64,000 bases of DNA from assembly GCA_964017185.1 (NCBI GenBank), contig OZ024872.1:41670188-41734187 (forward strand), read 5' to 3'. The notes beneath the pieces were generated by a model. The model was not told the DNA's origin. It was given only the letters and a program-made list of their open reading frames with translations, and did no database searches. This DNA is from Rugalucina vietnamica. Taxonomy: Eukaryota > Mollusca > Bivalvia > Lucinida > Lucinidae. Every line of letters starts with the position of its first letter. The first letter of the stretch is position 1. Shown in pieces: positions 45,277 through 58,113 of the stretch. The translations under genes were made by a program, and so were the position numbers.

Positions 45277-46132
45277 TATACTCTTCGACAAAAGTTTAGC
45301 ATATTCTAGTTTTATAGTGCTAAGGTTAAATGTCCTGAAAAATATTTACAAAATATAATACGACTTCAATATTCATTGAATTAGAAAGGAAGCATGTCAT
45401 AGCAAAGACCAAATGACAGTTTTGTCTCAGCTGATCTCATTTTAAAAAAATGTTGGATAGGTTTATAGACATTATTTTAATGAAAAGCAGTGTTTCTTAA
45501 TGCTGAATTCTGCGCACCATCCGCCACGACTGAACAAGATTCACCCCTTGACAAAGAAGAGCATGCCGAAACGATATGTTACAAACAACAATTGAATACC
45601 TGGCATTAAACACAGACATTTTACGAGAGAACAAAATGTTAAGAAAGTATAGCAAAATTGCAGTGTTTAACATTTTGAAAACAAAGTTTGTCTTTAAAGA
45701 TGTCTACTTAAGAAAGTATAGCAAAATTGCAGTGTTTAACATTTTGAAAACAAAGTTTGTCTTTAAAGATGTCTACTACCTACATCTGAAATGACAGGAT
45801 GATGATGTCTATACCACATAAATTGTCTATATATCGCCTAAAGATTTTAGTAACTTTTGATTTAAAATACTGAAATTGCGTACTTTTATGGACACGATTT
45901 TAAAAAAGTGTCGACAATTACTCTTTAAAACAAGTAACCTTATCTTTTGTCGTTCAGTATCTAACTGTCTACCGAATATGAATCAGTAAAAGTCTTGATT
46001 GTTTCTTATGTATCCATGGCATCGAATATAAGCGATTATGCCGACATTTTTGTTCTCTGGGAATAGTACTGACCAGATATTTTTGCTTCCTCTTAGACAA
46101 ATAATTATGCTAAACTTTTGGCAAAGAGTATA
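45277..46132. mobile_element. DNA element with TATACTCTTCG...AAAAGTTTAGC ends
   Basis: Left tactcttcgacaaaagttta and right taaacttttggcaaagagta are inverted copies, flanked by TA. The termini resemble those of 896-1942, suggesting one superfamily. The interior contains an exact 69-bp tandem duplication but no recognised transposase. Confidence 0.72.
45640..45778. repeat. Exact 69-bp tandem duplication
   Basis: The block starting ttaagaaagtatagcaaaat and ending aaagatgtctac occurs twice head-to-tail without mismatch, preserving the frame of a chance ORF. Confidence 0.92.
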
Positions 46133-46369
46133 TTTATATTTTATATACTTATTCATTAAATTTAGAAAACATCAAATATAATTCATAACTATAAGTGAAA
46201 AAAGGCTATATTTTTCACATGACCGTTATTATCTGAAAATTTCAGTATCATTTTTGGATGGCCCCAGTCTTTTCCATTTACATGCTGCACATCACTTTAG
46301 ATTTAAAACGCCTTTCAAAATCGAAAACATAAACTGCTGAGATAGGACATAAGGAATAACTGTTTTGGT

Positions 46370-46545
46370 ATTTATTTGTTGCGCTGTTTGTTCCCTTATG
46401 TACTTTATCGTATATTTAACTGAGTTCGGGTAACTGTTCGCCACCTGTGAGGAAATAGCTGCTTACTCGGCAAACGATATGATCTCTTTTGATTTTTACC
46501 TGATATGATAATGCCATTTCCTGATAGTTGCTTACTTTTGCATTA
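46370..46545 (+). mobile_element. Retroelement family C fragment, diverged
   Basis: tatgtactttatcgtatatt, ttcgggtaactgttcgccac and ctgatagttgcttacttttg mark an older copy. Confidence 0.6.
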
Positions 46546-46997
46546 TCTTAGTTGTATTTCTTTTGAAGAATAATGATCACAAAACATTTAATTCCAATAA
46601 TGCAGTTGCCTGGGCAGAAGCCATTTGTCGGTTTGATATATCAAATATGTTTCAATTGCTTCACTTTTTCGGCATTTCGAGCATACGGTCAAACAGATGG
46701 ATAAAGTTTTATGAAGGACCTGGGAAATGGACGTTCAGTAATTCATATAAGAATAGACTATGATTAAAAGTAACAATCGATCGAATATAACATTTCTTTT
46801 CAAAATATCAGTTACATTAGCATAGTTGCATTTATTTATCTCGAGTATAACATCCTCACATACATCATAAAAGTAGTTCATTCATCTTAGCTAATTGCTT
46901 CTCTTTTATACACCACATGCAACATACAATAACCATGCACTCAATTTTGTAAATGCAACCCGGTGCAATTCAAAGTGCAAGTGAGGACAGTTTGATG

Positions 46998-47625
46998 AAT
47001 CAAAAAAACTAGAAATGTGTGTTTGTAAAACAAAATGCCCCCAACTGTATGCTTGCCACTAAAATGGCATAGCATACTCACATTTATAAAATATGCTCAC
47101 CGGCAAAACTTTAGTCAGTGAAAATATATGTAAAATCCCATTTGCACTGTTTAAATCGATATAGCTTCAACACCCCTTGATAGTTTGGGATGTAGATTAC
47201 CCTTCATAAAACTGTGAATAAAACATGACATTTTACAACAAAAAAAAATTTGAAATATCGCATGTGGTTTTGTCAGAGTGCACACACCATTTTTCGTTCT
47301 TATTTTAAATAAAAGGGAGGTGATCTCAAAATAATGAATATCTGATCATGACTTGTTAGTTCTCGAGACTGTGGCTGAATTTTGTAAAGATTTTTCCGGG
47401 TTTTTGTCACTGGCAACAACCTCTATCAAATCAAAGCGAAGATTTGATCAATGATCAGGTAATTTCAAAAATTATGTTTTACCAAAAAGGCCAATAACTC
47501 TGTCGAAATGGATAACTGGTGGAGTTTCTTTTTAAAATAAGAAAGACGCACAGACTCACAGACAGACAGACAAGTCGAAAGCAGCAACATGCCCTTCCAA
47601 CTTTTCCAAAGTTGGGGATATAATG
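46998..47625. repeat. Bivalve repeat (ctagaaatgtgtgtttg ... aaagttggggatata)
   Basis: Starts aaactagaaatgtgtgtttg, contains acaaaatgcccccaactg, ggataactggtggagtttct, a gacagacagacaag stretch and ends ccaaagttggggatataatg. I recall this layout as common in bivalve genomes. It lies beyond the 3' end of the FKAR-repeat gene. Confidence 0.6.
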
Positions 47626-48375
47626 ATAAGTTTGTTGTTCAATAAAATGGCAAATAGAGTAAATGAACATATTCCTGATTACAAATAAATGTTTCCATGA
47701 TACTTAATATTTATGGACGACTTAGATGCATATAAACGAATAATGAGAATCATGATTTACAGAAATAAACAGTTAATAGAACTTAGTTTATTTTCCGTGT
47801 CCCTGCTTTCACACAGTAAATACGTAATGTAGAAAGAAGGGTCTAACATCACGAAATATAAGCTATCGAAATGCGAATATGCTAAAAATACGAAATACAA
47901 AATCTTGCTTAGCATCCGAAAATAGTTACAATGGAGCCCCCGACCCATTCACAATAGTATCTGATTCTGTTCAAATTGTAACTGTAATACTTTTGCTTAC
48001 TAGAAAGAAGTCTACGGCTCCCTGGTGTGTCAAAAGTAATTAAATGGTGACAAGGTGACAACTATGTTACCTCAATTAAAACTAACGCCATCTAATCTCA
48101 TCGTTATGCGTGGTCACAACATTTTCAAATGGCATATTTAACTTTTTGATAGATGACGTAAATGCAGAATATTTCGGTAAAACGGAGTTAAATCAACCGC
48201 TGGCACTCAAAGGCATGTAAAACAGTTTAAGTATTTGTGAAAGATAAGACAAATATGTCCTTGGGGTCCCGTGAAGCCTCTTGATTCCAAATATTGATCC
48301 TCGGGACATGTCTGTCATATCCACAAATTCAACATAGATTCTTACAGTCAATATCACTCATAACTTTAAATACTA
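47626..48375. other. Probable 3' UTR and flank of FKAR-repeat gene
   Basis: No exon or repeat seen. The nearest minus-strand AATAAA is at 47787-47792, about 590 bp from the stop. Confidence 0.4.
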
Positions 48376-48753
48376 CTAGTAACCACCATAGTGTCCTACA
48401 TATTCTTGTCGTCTAGGAGTTCCCATATATTGCTGATTATTGAAATCGTTAGTCCACACCTGCGGCGCGCTTTTATTTTGTCTATATGAACTTGAATTCC
48501 TTGAATTGTCTCCCTTTAACTTAAGCACATCCTCGGGAATGTTTATCCATTTATCGAAAAAATCTTTGTCGATTGTAGCAGCGGGCTTCTTTTTCTTCTT
48601 CAGCCAGGGCATGCGAGGTTTACGCCCGTCATGCCCTTCACTTTTTATAGGTCTCTCCTCGACGGGTTCTGGTTGTTTCACAACTTGCTGTTTATTTCTT
48701 TTTCCAAATTTCTTCACTCTTTTATCTTCTTCTACCACTGCAATGACCGTCTT
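48376..48753 (-). CDS. FKAR-repeat gene, terminal exon
   Basis: 378 nt including TAG at 48376-48378, acceptor TTGCCATTTCAG, phase 0. The 125-residue tail has basic clusters (KRVKKFGKRNKQQ, PWLKKKKKPAATIDKDFF), a hydrophobic patch (FFDKWINIPEDVLKLK) and a Gln/Tyr/Gly-rich end (RRQEYVGHYGGY). A minus-strand AATAAA at 47787-47792 is a distant poly(A) candidate. Confidence 0.88.
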   Translation of the reverse strand, partial: KTVIAVVEEDKRVKKFGKRNKQQVVKQPEPVEERPIKSEGHDGRKPRMPWLKKKKKPAATIDKDFFDKWINIPEDVLKLKGDNSRNSSSYRQNKSAPQVWTNDFNNQQYMGTPRRQEYVGHYGGY

Positions 48754-51700
48754 CTGAAATGGCAATGAAAGTAAACTGTGTAAGATAGACAATAGCTAGG
48801 AGCTAACATTATCATAATGAACAATCGTATTTTTAACCACAATATACATTATTCAGTAAAACACATAATCGTAAGACACACACTTCACGCATTTTGAACT
48901 AAATCGTCTAGAACTTATTACACTAAACGAAATTTATAGATACTGGCTTTCAAAATCTGAAAACATTCATTAACGTATGGCAATATTCAACGTGTAGAAA
49001 ATGTCAGTCACTGCTTCTTTATTGCAGTTTTTTTTTCTTATTCGAGGGCGTCAGTTTTAGAATTTGGCTATATTTCGGAGTTCCTTTACCTCGGTGTGAG
49101 CATCTTGCAAATTCTATATTAATATAGATGTTTCAGAGACCTTAGTACAGTTTTTGAAAATAACACAAGTATAATAAACAACAAAATAAGTTGTTTTCTC
49201 ATACAGTTTATAATGTTTAAGCAATATGTTCGCCCATCACAAAAAGCAAATCAAGAAACTCAAAAAACAGAACAAGACACTATGGCCCAACACATAAAAA
49301 CTAATTTCTAGAAGAAAAAAAGGACAATGCTAAGATCAATAAAACGAAAATGTTCTCACGACGAATCTAAGGTAGTTTTGATAATGATTTTGATTTGAAA
49401 AGAGCCTTGCATGTATATGCACACCCCCATAATGATTGTGAGATGATGTGTGAGCTATTATCGAGAGAAAACCTGATTCCGGAGTTAAATAAATATACAT
49501 GATCTGCTAGTTCAAAGCTTTGAACATGACAACCATATAGATTACATGCTCGTTTTCAAGACACTGACGGGCATGAGTAGATCAGCAGAAATCAATCAGG
49601 TTTTCTCAATCTTTGAACTAAATAGGATGCGCTGCAGCGTGATTGTCCATAAGCAAAGCAACAAAGCAAGTAAGCGTGTGTAACCTACCGTAAATTTCTC
49701 TGTTTAAAGAGAAGACATAAGAATGCTACATAATTCAAATAACTACTAAAGCAATTGAAAATATAGTAAAAGCATAAAATATAGCTACTCCAGTGACTAA
49801 ATATGATTTCATTGCGGACAATAAATTGCCACAAGCAGATTGAAAATACAAACATAGCTACTACTAGAATTTGTGGACAATACTAACAGGTTAACAGTTG
49901 ATAATCTACGATCACTAATTATGATAATCTGAATATCAGTCAATGATAATGAACAATATATGAATGTCATTCTAAAAGAATTTTAAGAATGAGGGTGAAT
50001 GTGAATAATGATTTCAATGAAAATGAATCAAGGCATACAGATACATGCCAGGCTCTAAATTCCGTTCTTCTAAAAGTAAGACGAATCAGATGTTTTTCAA
50101 TAAATACACAGACGAGGTTAATCTATTAAAAGCGAAAAAAAGCAACGAAAAACAAAATATTAACATTTGATATTAATTCATGGCGAGAAAGATTGTAAAT
50201 AGCTGAATTTCATAATCTAAAGGTAATTATAAATGTCAGAGTAAGAATGGAGGGTTTCGACATTGACGAAATTGAAATATACCTCGATTTCTGTTTCTCG
50301 CTGTGAAGTGTAAACATTATACAATTTGACATATGGTATGCTTTTGCGTGTTACTGACTGGTTGAAGTCATCAAATAAGTAACATTCGCCAACAAGTGTT
50401 TCCCATTGTGTTTGTTATCAGATTGAAGTAAGAGTTATTATTTGGCCCTAGAGTGGAAAGTTGACACCATTCCTTTCAAACACACGAACAAAAGCTCGTC
50501 AATCAATGCTTTTGCTTACTTACAATGCTTCGTGGCCTACGTTGTCTATGTTTTAACAACTTGTTTGACTGGTAATAAAACCAAACCATTATTAGATTAA
50601 CAAACTTCTGTATTATTTCAAACTTTGAAATATTCGAAACTATATTTAACTTATGATTACATGACACAGCGAGACAATGTTGTCATTTATATGAATGCAT
50701 CTCATCAATAATTATGTAGATAATATGGGTCCACATGTTTCTCACAATAGTATAAAGTGTACTGGCGTTTTGATATAAATGTTCCTTTTTATCTGCTTTC
50801 ATAAATACGTGACAACCTTCAAAATGGTTATATGCTTTCGAATGATTTAAAACGGTCTATGTTCATATTCAGCTTACAAATAACGAACAAAGAAGGAAAC
50901 CAACAAAAAGATATTGTTTAAAGATGTGGCTGCCCTCGGAATCAAACTGACTAAAACCCTTTTTGTACATTTTTAGTATGAAGATATGAATACCTGTGTA
51001 GTTTATTTAGGCTGTATAGAGAATACAAGCATTGTCTTTTCTACGATCTGTCGTTAAAGGGACATAACCCAGCGGGCACATGACGTCACAATGACGTCAT
51101 ATCAACGTCGATGCGACGTCATTGTGACGTCATGTGTCTGCTGGTAAATTACAATTATAAATTATTGTGTTGATGATGTTATACTGAAGATGTCGCAATC
51201 AAAGCTTAAATTACTTCGGATGACTGGTATATTTAAATCTACAGTGAAAGTCTAGAAATGCAAGGAGCATGTGCTTTGTGAGAATATGAGCATTTCCAAA
51301 ACGAATGCTTAAAAGGGAATTAAAACGAATAGTTAGATAAAATAAACCCGGTCAATCCTTGACTTTTTTGTTTTAAAGAAAAACAATAAAAAAATATAAA
51401 AACCACCTCTTCCACATAAATTCCAAATATACGCTACTTCATATTTTGGATTTATTAGCTGCATACCGATAAGTTTTCATCCTTAAACAACAATGATACA
51501 ACCATTAAACAATGTATCAGAAGGAAAACAACTTTGCTGAAAATTCTAACACATCCTGCCTATAGAAGCCACTGGTAAATTGTAGTGATATATTGAGTGA
51601 TATATCACTGGGCGAATTAGCGTGACGATACTTTGCGCCGTTTCGACGCCATTTTGATTAAATCATGACGTCAGCTATCCCACAAGTCACGTGTCCTTGA

Positions 51701-54700
51701 CGTTAGATGGTGTAACGTCATTTCAACGCGTTCAAAACGTAACAAGCATATGTAAAAAATTGTGGTGCAGTCAACGTTTGGCGGGATTAGTTCAGTGCAA
51801 TGGTGAAAAAGTTATAGAAACTGAAGGTTTAAAATGATTTTATTCCGTTTATTATGTGTTAGAATCGAAATAGATCAGCTCAAGCGCGTGAATTGTTGAG
51901 TAATATATCACTGTTTGTCGGTCAGTTGTACGCTGCGCGCTCGTGATTTGCTCTGCTTTCAACTGACCTCCGAATAGTGATATATTACTCAACAATTCAC
52001 TGCTAGAGTTTATCTATTTCTTAACTAACACTGAAGTGTCCGAGAAAAAAAAAACGACATAGAAACGTGATGAAAACTGATTTAGATGACATTATGATGT
52101 GCTATAGGTTTGTTGTTGTTTTTAAATCATTTGTGTTTCATATTATGTTGTTTTCCATAATAATCTTCACATTTTACATTTGTTGTGGTAGAACTAAGGT
52201 TCGAAATTCAATTCAAATCATAGTATGTGCCCAAATTAATAACGATGTAAAAGTAAAGATTGTAGACTTTGCCCTGGCTGCTTCTCTATGACCCATGTGA
52301 TCATAATCTTCGGTGTCAGAGAAGCAATAAATACAGCGACAATTAATTCTATTAGTGCTCGCTATATGTGATACATACGTGTTTTTATGGATAACATTTT
52401 ATCATCCATTATGACAATAAATACTAACCGGTGTTTCTGGCTCTGCCCTGACTTTCCGCTTCACTTCACTTTGAAACTGTTTATGCCAAATTTGATAATA
52501 ATCCTCGTGTTCTGCCGCTTGTTTCATAGCAAGTCTTTCAGCATAGCTGTTACCCGGTGGCCGCAATTCGAACTTCTTTTCAGGTTTTACTTTGATGATC
52601 GCAACTGGTCCTTTGCGTTCTGTTTTAGGTGACTGTGTTGGAGATGACCTCTCTGACTTTTGGAAATATTTTGGGTCATATACACGACTTTGCTACAAAA
52701 AGATATATTGCATGATAGATTGACCCGCATCTGTTTTCAGAGCAACATAATGTTTTTAAATTATAAATAATAATTTTTGTATTTAAATTTTAGGACCTGT
52801 ACAAATTATAAATTACGAGATGTTTTATGGCAAATAAAAATTAAAACCGAGATCATTTAAGGGCAAGAAATTAGAACGAAAACTACATAGGAAAATAGCC
52901 AGGTGGGGATATATGAATAAGTTTTGATAGCGATAAAAGTATCGACAAGCAATATTTTAGCAACACCATTTAGATATATCAACTTAAAAATGAGTTACAA
53001 TAATATTATAGAATAGCCTTCTATCAACCATTATTGGGTCAAACTTTACAACGTATTACCAGTCTTAAAGAAACATTGAATTTCTAGACTGCAAAGAACC
53101 CTAATGACTATGAGCAGATAACAGATAAAAACCCAAAGGAGAAATATTATTTTCTCACAGATAGATGCCAATGAAAGAATTATTAAAATCAATAGAAAAA
53201 CATATGGATTGTTGTCATTTTTATGTCATCAGCTAAATTTTTATGACCCCATAAATCTGTAACATAGATAAGACAAACCTTTGATGTGGTGCATCTACCT
53301 GGAATGATCAAGGCAACCCAGCTTGGCTATAAAACAAAACAACTTACTATATACTCGAGATCTTTTGGAGGTTTGGCTTTAAAGTTCGGTTTTAATTCAT
53401 CCTCTGGTTTTATTGGAGCAAGCACCGGGGACTTCTTCCGAAAGTATCGTTCATCCAATATTCTACTTTCCTGGAATAAAATGTACAATGCATGTGTATA
53501 TAAAATAATACAACACGTTTTGGTGAATATAACTATCAAATGTTTCTTTCTTTTTATATATGTTTCCATATAAAATATATGATTTGATAAATACAGCTGC
53601 AATTATATTTCAGCATGAATATAAGGACTTATTCTTATATGTCTGCCTTTGGAAAACCTGGCTAAACTGAAACGGATAATGATTCAAAATATATATTTGT
53701 GGTGTTCATTTATTTTGGTCTTTTTTTGTCTTTATTGAAACGGTAAAACCGGAAATCTTATCGGGACATATGAAACGAGATAGTAAAGTAGAGCGAGACA
53801 TATGACATTGTAATTGCTTATTCTGAGCCCAGAACTGCCCAGAGTACTGGTTTGTACTCAAGAAGCGGTAGCTCCATCACGAAATGACTGAAAAATGTTG
53901 ACAAACAAACACTATCAAGCTTTTCTCAATGTCTACAAGGTCAAAAAGCGAAATAATACAATAAGCGACTCTTACTACATTAGCTAGCTCTTTTGGTGGT
54001 CTGGCCTTAAATTCATGACTGAATACATCTTCTTCCACTGGGCTTCGTGGTGTCTTTTTAACAAAATATTTCTGGTCATAAATTCTTTTCTCCTGCAAAG
54101 TTATAAAAGGAATATTCAAATAAAACTACGGTATGTACAGTGTCAAAGTATAACTATTCCAAACCGCTCCTCTGAACGTATAATCATGTGAGTATATATT
54201 CATGTCATTGTCTGTTTTTGAATTGAAAGGTAAAAGTAGGCAATGATCAGGAAATGGTGCGAACAGAAAGAAATTCCCACGTTAAAATCCGAGGTGTGAA
54301 ACATAATTAACAATCAAGTACTTATACTAAGAAAACTTATCGGAAGCTGAGTGAGCAGCTATTTTCCCAATAGGCGGCCACTCAGTCACCAAATTTTAAC
54401 TAAATATGAAAGCATACATAAGATGCAAACAGCACAAAACTTCAACGCCAAAACACAAAACAGTAAGAACCACTACAGAAGTATCGCCTTGGAACGATAA
54501 GTAATATAAAATTACTGTCCAATTGAAAATCCAATTTAAGAGAAAGAAGAAGAGCTGTTATATAGTACAACATAGTCAAGTAGAAACATGTGCAGATCTT
54601 GGCAATCAACATGAGAGTGACGTCAGGGAATTGCCGTTAGAAACTGGAATGAAATAAATAAACTTGACCGATAGGAACAGACATGCTATTCAGATTTCTT

Positions 54701-57700
54701 ACGGTACATCTCTGAAGTCATCCTCATGTTAATTGCCAAGACCTGTATCGTATTTATTCCTTCTCTTCATCGTCGTTTTTGTCTGGTGGATTGTATTCAT
54801 TACATTAAAACTATTACTTTATCAGATTCTTGAATGGTGATAGCCATGTTTCAATAAGCAATGTTCAATTTTGTAAAAGTGCAAATTTAGTATTGTGCTT
54901 TTAGGTAAACAATGTATGACAGGTACCCAAACATCACCGAGAAGTAAACAGTCCATTTGACAAAATTGTAAATGAGTTCCTCATTATAAGATATAGTGTT
55001 TCAATAAAATTGCAGAACTGTATATTATTTTGTCATCTATAACAAAACATATGAAATTTGCGGTTGACCCGTCTTTGTGGTGGTCCTCCCATGTTGTATC
55101 TGTTCAATTAAGGTGAAAAGAAAATATATTTAAATACACAATTATCGGATAAGTCTATTGCAACAATAGATTACCTTTTAGAAAGTACACATTGGTTGAT
55201 CGAGCCTAATCTATCATATAAGCTTCTTCGATATCCATACATATTTTGTCAGTTTAACGTCCCTTTCAAGATTATTTCAGCTCATTTTTTTTAGACGGAC
55301 GTGGAGCAAACCGGGAAAACCCCGAGAAAAAACATCTGACACACCCGCAAACAGAACTTGGCTTGTCCCACATATGGCCAGAGCGGGGCACGAACCCACA
55401 TCACACACAGCGGTGAGATGGTCGAATGGTTAAGTGCGGTAATGCAATATCAGCGCTCTTAACCACTCGGCCAAGGGGGCCGCCCCATACATAATTCATA
55501 ATAACATACATAATAACCACTGCAGAAGCTGAGGGTGAGGTTATGGCCATGTAAAACCGGTTTGGGCCCGCCAGTAACTTTGTGTTACTGATCGTTCCAA
55601 GTCGATACTTCTGTGGTGGTTCTTTTTGTTTTATGTCTTGGTGTGTGGAAAATTTTTTGTGCTGTTGGCGCCTTATGTATGTTTTCGTATTTTTAGTTAA
55701 GTTAAGGTGGCTGAGTGGCCGCCTGTTGGGAGAGTGGCTGCTCGTTCGGCTTACGATATGTTTCATGGTATAAGTACCTGACTGTTGGTTTGGTTTTTTT
55801 CCCACCTCGGTTTTTGGAGTGGGAATCTTTTTCTGATTGTGCCTTTTCCTGATCTTTGCCTACTTGTACCTTTTCATAATACAGAAGAAATACGCTTTAA
55901 ATAAATACATGTTTAATTTTTGTAAAGTGTAAAAAATGATTCTCGTAAACATGGCAACCGTACATATTACATGTACGAAATTCAAATAAAGTGCAAACTT
56001 CATACCACATGTTGAAGGTTTTTAGGTGGTCTAGCCTTAAACTCTGGCTTGTAGTATTGTTGTTCGTCTGTATTTTCTGCAGCCCTTGACTTGTCTCGAT
56101 TAATAGGGTCTAAGAGTTTACTTTGCTGAAAATATACACGTAATTGTTAATGACTTAGTAACTCATAAATTGTACAAGAAGACAAACCAAACCATTTGTG
56201 TTTAGACCTTCCCTTTGAATGTCTATTTCAATTACTGGATAATCATCGTATATTTATCACTTAAGTATTATGGTTGTTATTAACTTTTTTAATTTTACGA
56301 AGCAGTGTAGAGATAGGAAATCTTAAAATACTATTTAATGAAATAATTTATCATAATTTTCCCTAATAGGTCTACTACTAGAAAATATACAAAAACTATG
56401 CACATGTATCTAGACCATTGTGATCAAGATCTATACTGTTTGTAATTATTGCTACATCGCTTTTATAGGATAACTGTATGACACTGGTTGAGAGTAACTG
56501 TTTCTGATGAATTCGTGAGTAAGTTGATCTTAGACAACTTTTCGACTTTTTCGACGTGTTTATCAGCAAGAAATTATTCTATAGGGTCAAAGCATGCAAA
56601 CAATATGTTTCATCCCCTTTCATGTAGTGTTTTAAGGAACCAGATCTTTCTTTTATTGGGCGTTAAACAGTGTTGGATAATTCAAAATAAAATTTAAAAC
56701 GGTTTGAATAATACAAATTCTGACCCTACTGTAGAATTACGTACCACGTGTTCCAATTGCCTGGGAAGTCTAGCTTTGAAACTTCTGTCATAGTTTTCAC
56801 GATAATCTGGTGGAGGCTGCTTCTGTTGATACTGAGGATCTAAAATGCGGCTTTGCTGTAATTGTAAAAATACATCTAAATAAAATTGTTTTAAATATTG
56901 CTACAATCTTGTTAAAAGGGTCAATATTTTAATATTTCTTCTTCTCATCGGTGTCGTGGTTAGATGCCACTCTGAATATAATGATATAAAAAGTTTCCAA
57001 TCATCAATGTGCAAAGTCTGAAATTTAGCGCAAGTGGAAGTTAGTTGGTTGATTGAGGTTTAAAGTCAATAGCTAAAGTCTTATAGAAATGATACATCGG
57101 TTTCAATGCTAATCCGAAGAACTAAAGATTCTTCAGTCACTTGCCTTGTTAACCTCTTGTTTACAAAACGAGCTTAACCATCGCGCTACAGAGGCTTCTA
57201 GAGAAAAATGAAGACAAATAATAATTTGTCCTCAAAGATGATTTATACAAAATTGTACAAGAAGGCGAAGATGATTTATACAGAAGCTGAAATCAATATC
57301 AATTAACGCCGGTCCATATTTCACAACTTCAAAAGTTGAACGAACAACTCACAACGTGCTGAAGATTCTCCGGCAGTCTTGCATGAAACTCTGTCTGATG
57401 TCTATCAGGACTATCATCACGCGCCTCTTTCTTTTTGAAATATTCTTCATTCAAATGTCGAGGGCCCTGATTGAAAAAAGACAATTCTTTAAGCAGATCG
57501 AGAAGCAAATGATACAACACATTTGACAGCGTAAAAGGTACTATAACTTTCTCAATTCGGCGTGTATTTGTTGTGGTTTAGTTTGTGTTACTTATCTATT
57601 GATATGCACGAGTAGTTATCTTTCGTCTATTACCAGTACTTCTTTGAATTTGAATGCGAAGAACTTTTGGCATGTTGTTTCGTTTTTGCTTCAGTCGTCT

Positions 57701-58065
57701 TGGCCTATGTAGAGACAGATAAAAATGGCTACCATCTTCCCACATTTAATAATAATACTCTCCCTCTTATATTGCTAAGTCATCGCGAAATACTTACAAC
57801 GTGTTCTAGTTGTCTGGGCGGCCTAGCTCTAAATATAGCATCTTCATGGTGGCCTTCGTCTTCATTCTGACCACGAGGGCTTTTCATGTAGTTTGGATCT
57901 TGATAACGACTCGTCTGTAATGGATTCATAATGTGTGAGATGTAGAGATAATTGTTATTTTGATTAACTCATTTTATTAAATGAATAGTTTGTGTTTTTT
58001 ATGCTGTTTCTGGTCGTTTGCATGCGGTAAATTCATAAATGACATTTCTTCTAAAATGTCGTCTA

Positions 58066-58113
<48 letters not shown>

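Noticed and set aside
46563..46763. 66-codon plus-strand ORF
   Set aside because: No known motif, no neighbours and no splice context; not distinguishable from chance.
55385..55487. Candidate tRNA-Ser/Leu gene on the minus strand
   Set aside because: The spacing between boxes is too long and a SINE-type tail follows.
55401..55805. 134-codon minus-strand ORF
   Set aside because: It spans a SINE and a family C retroelement tail, so it is a chance frame across repeats.
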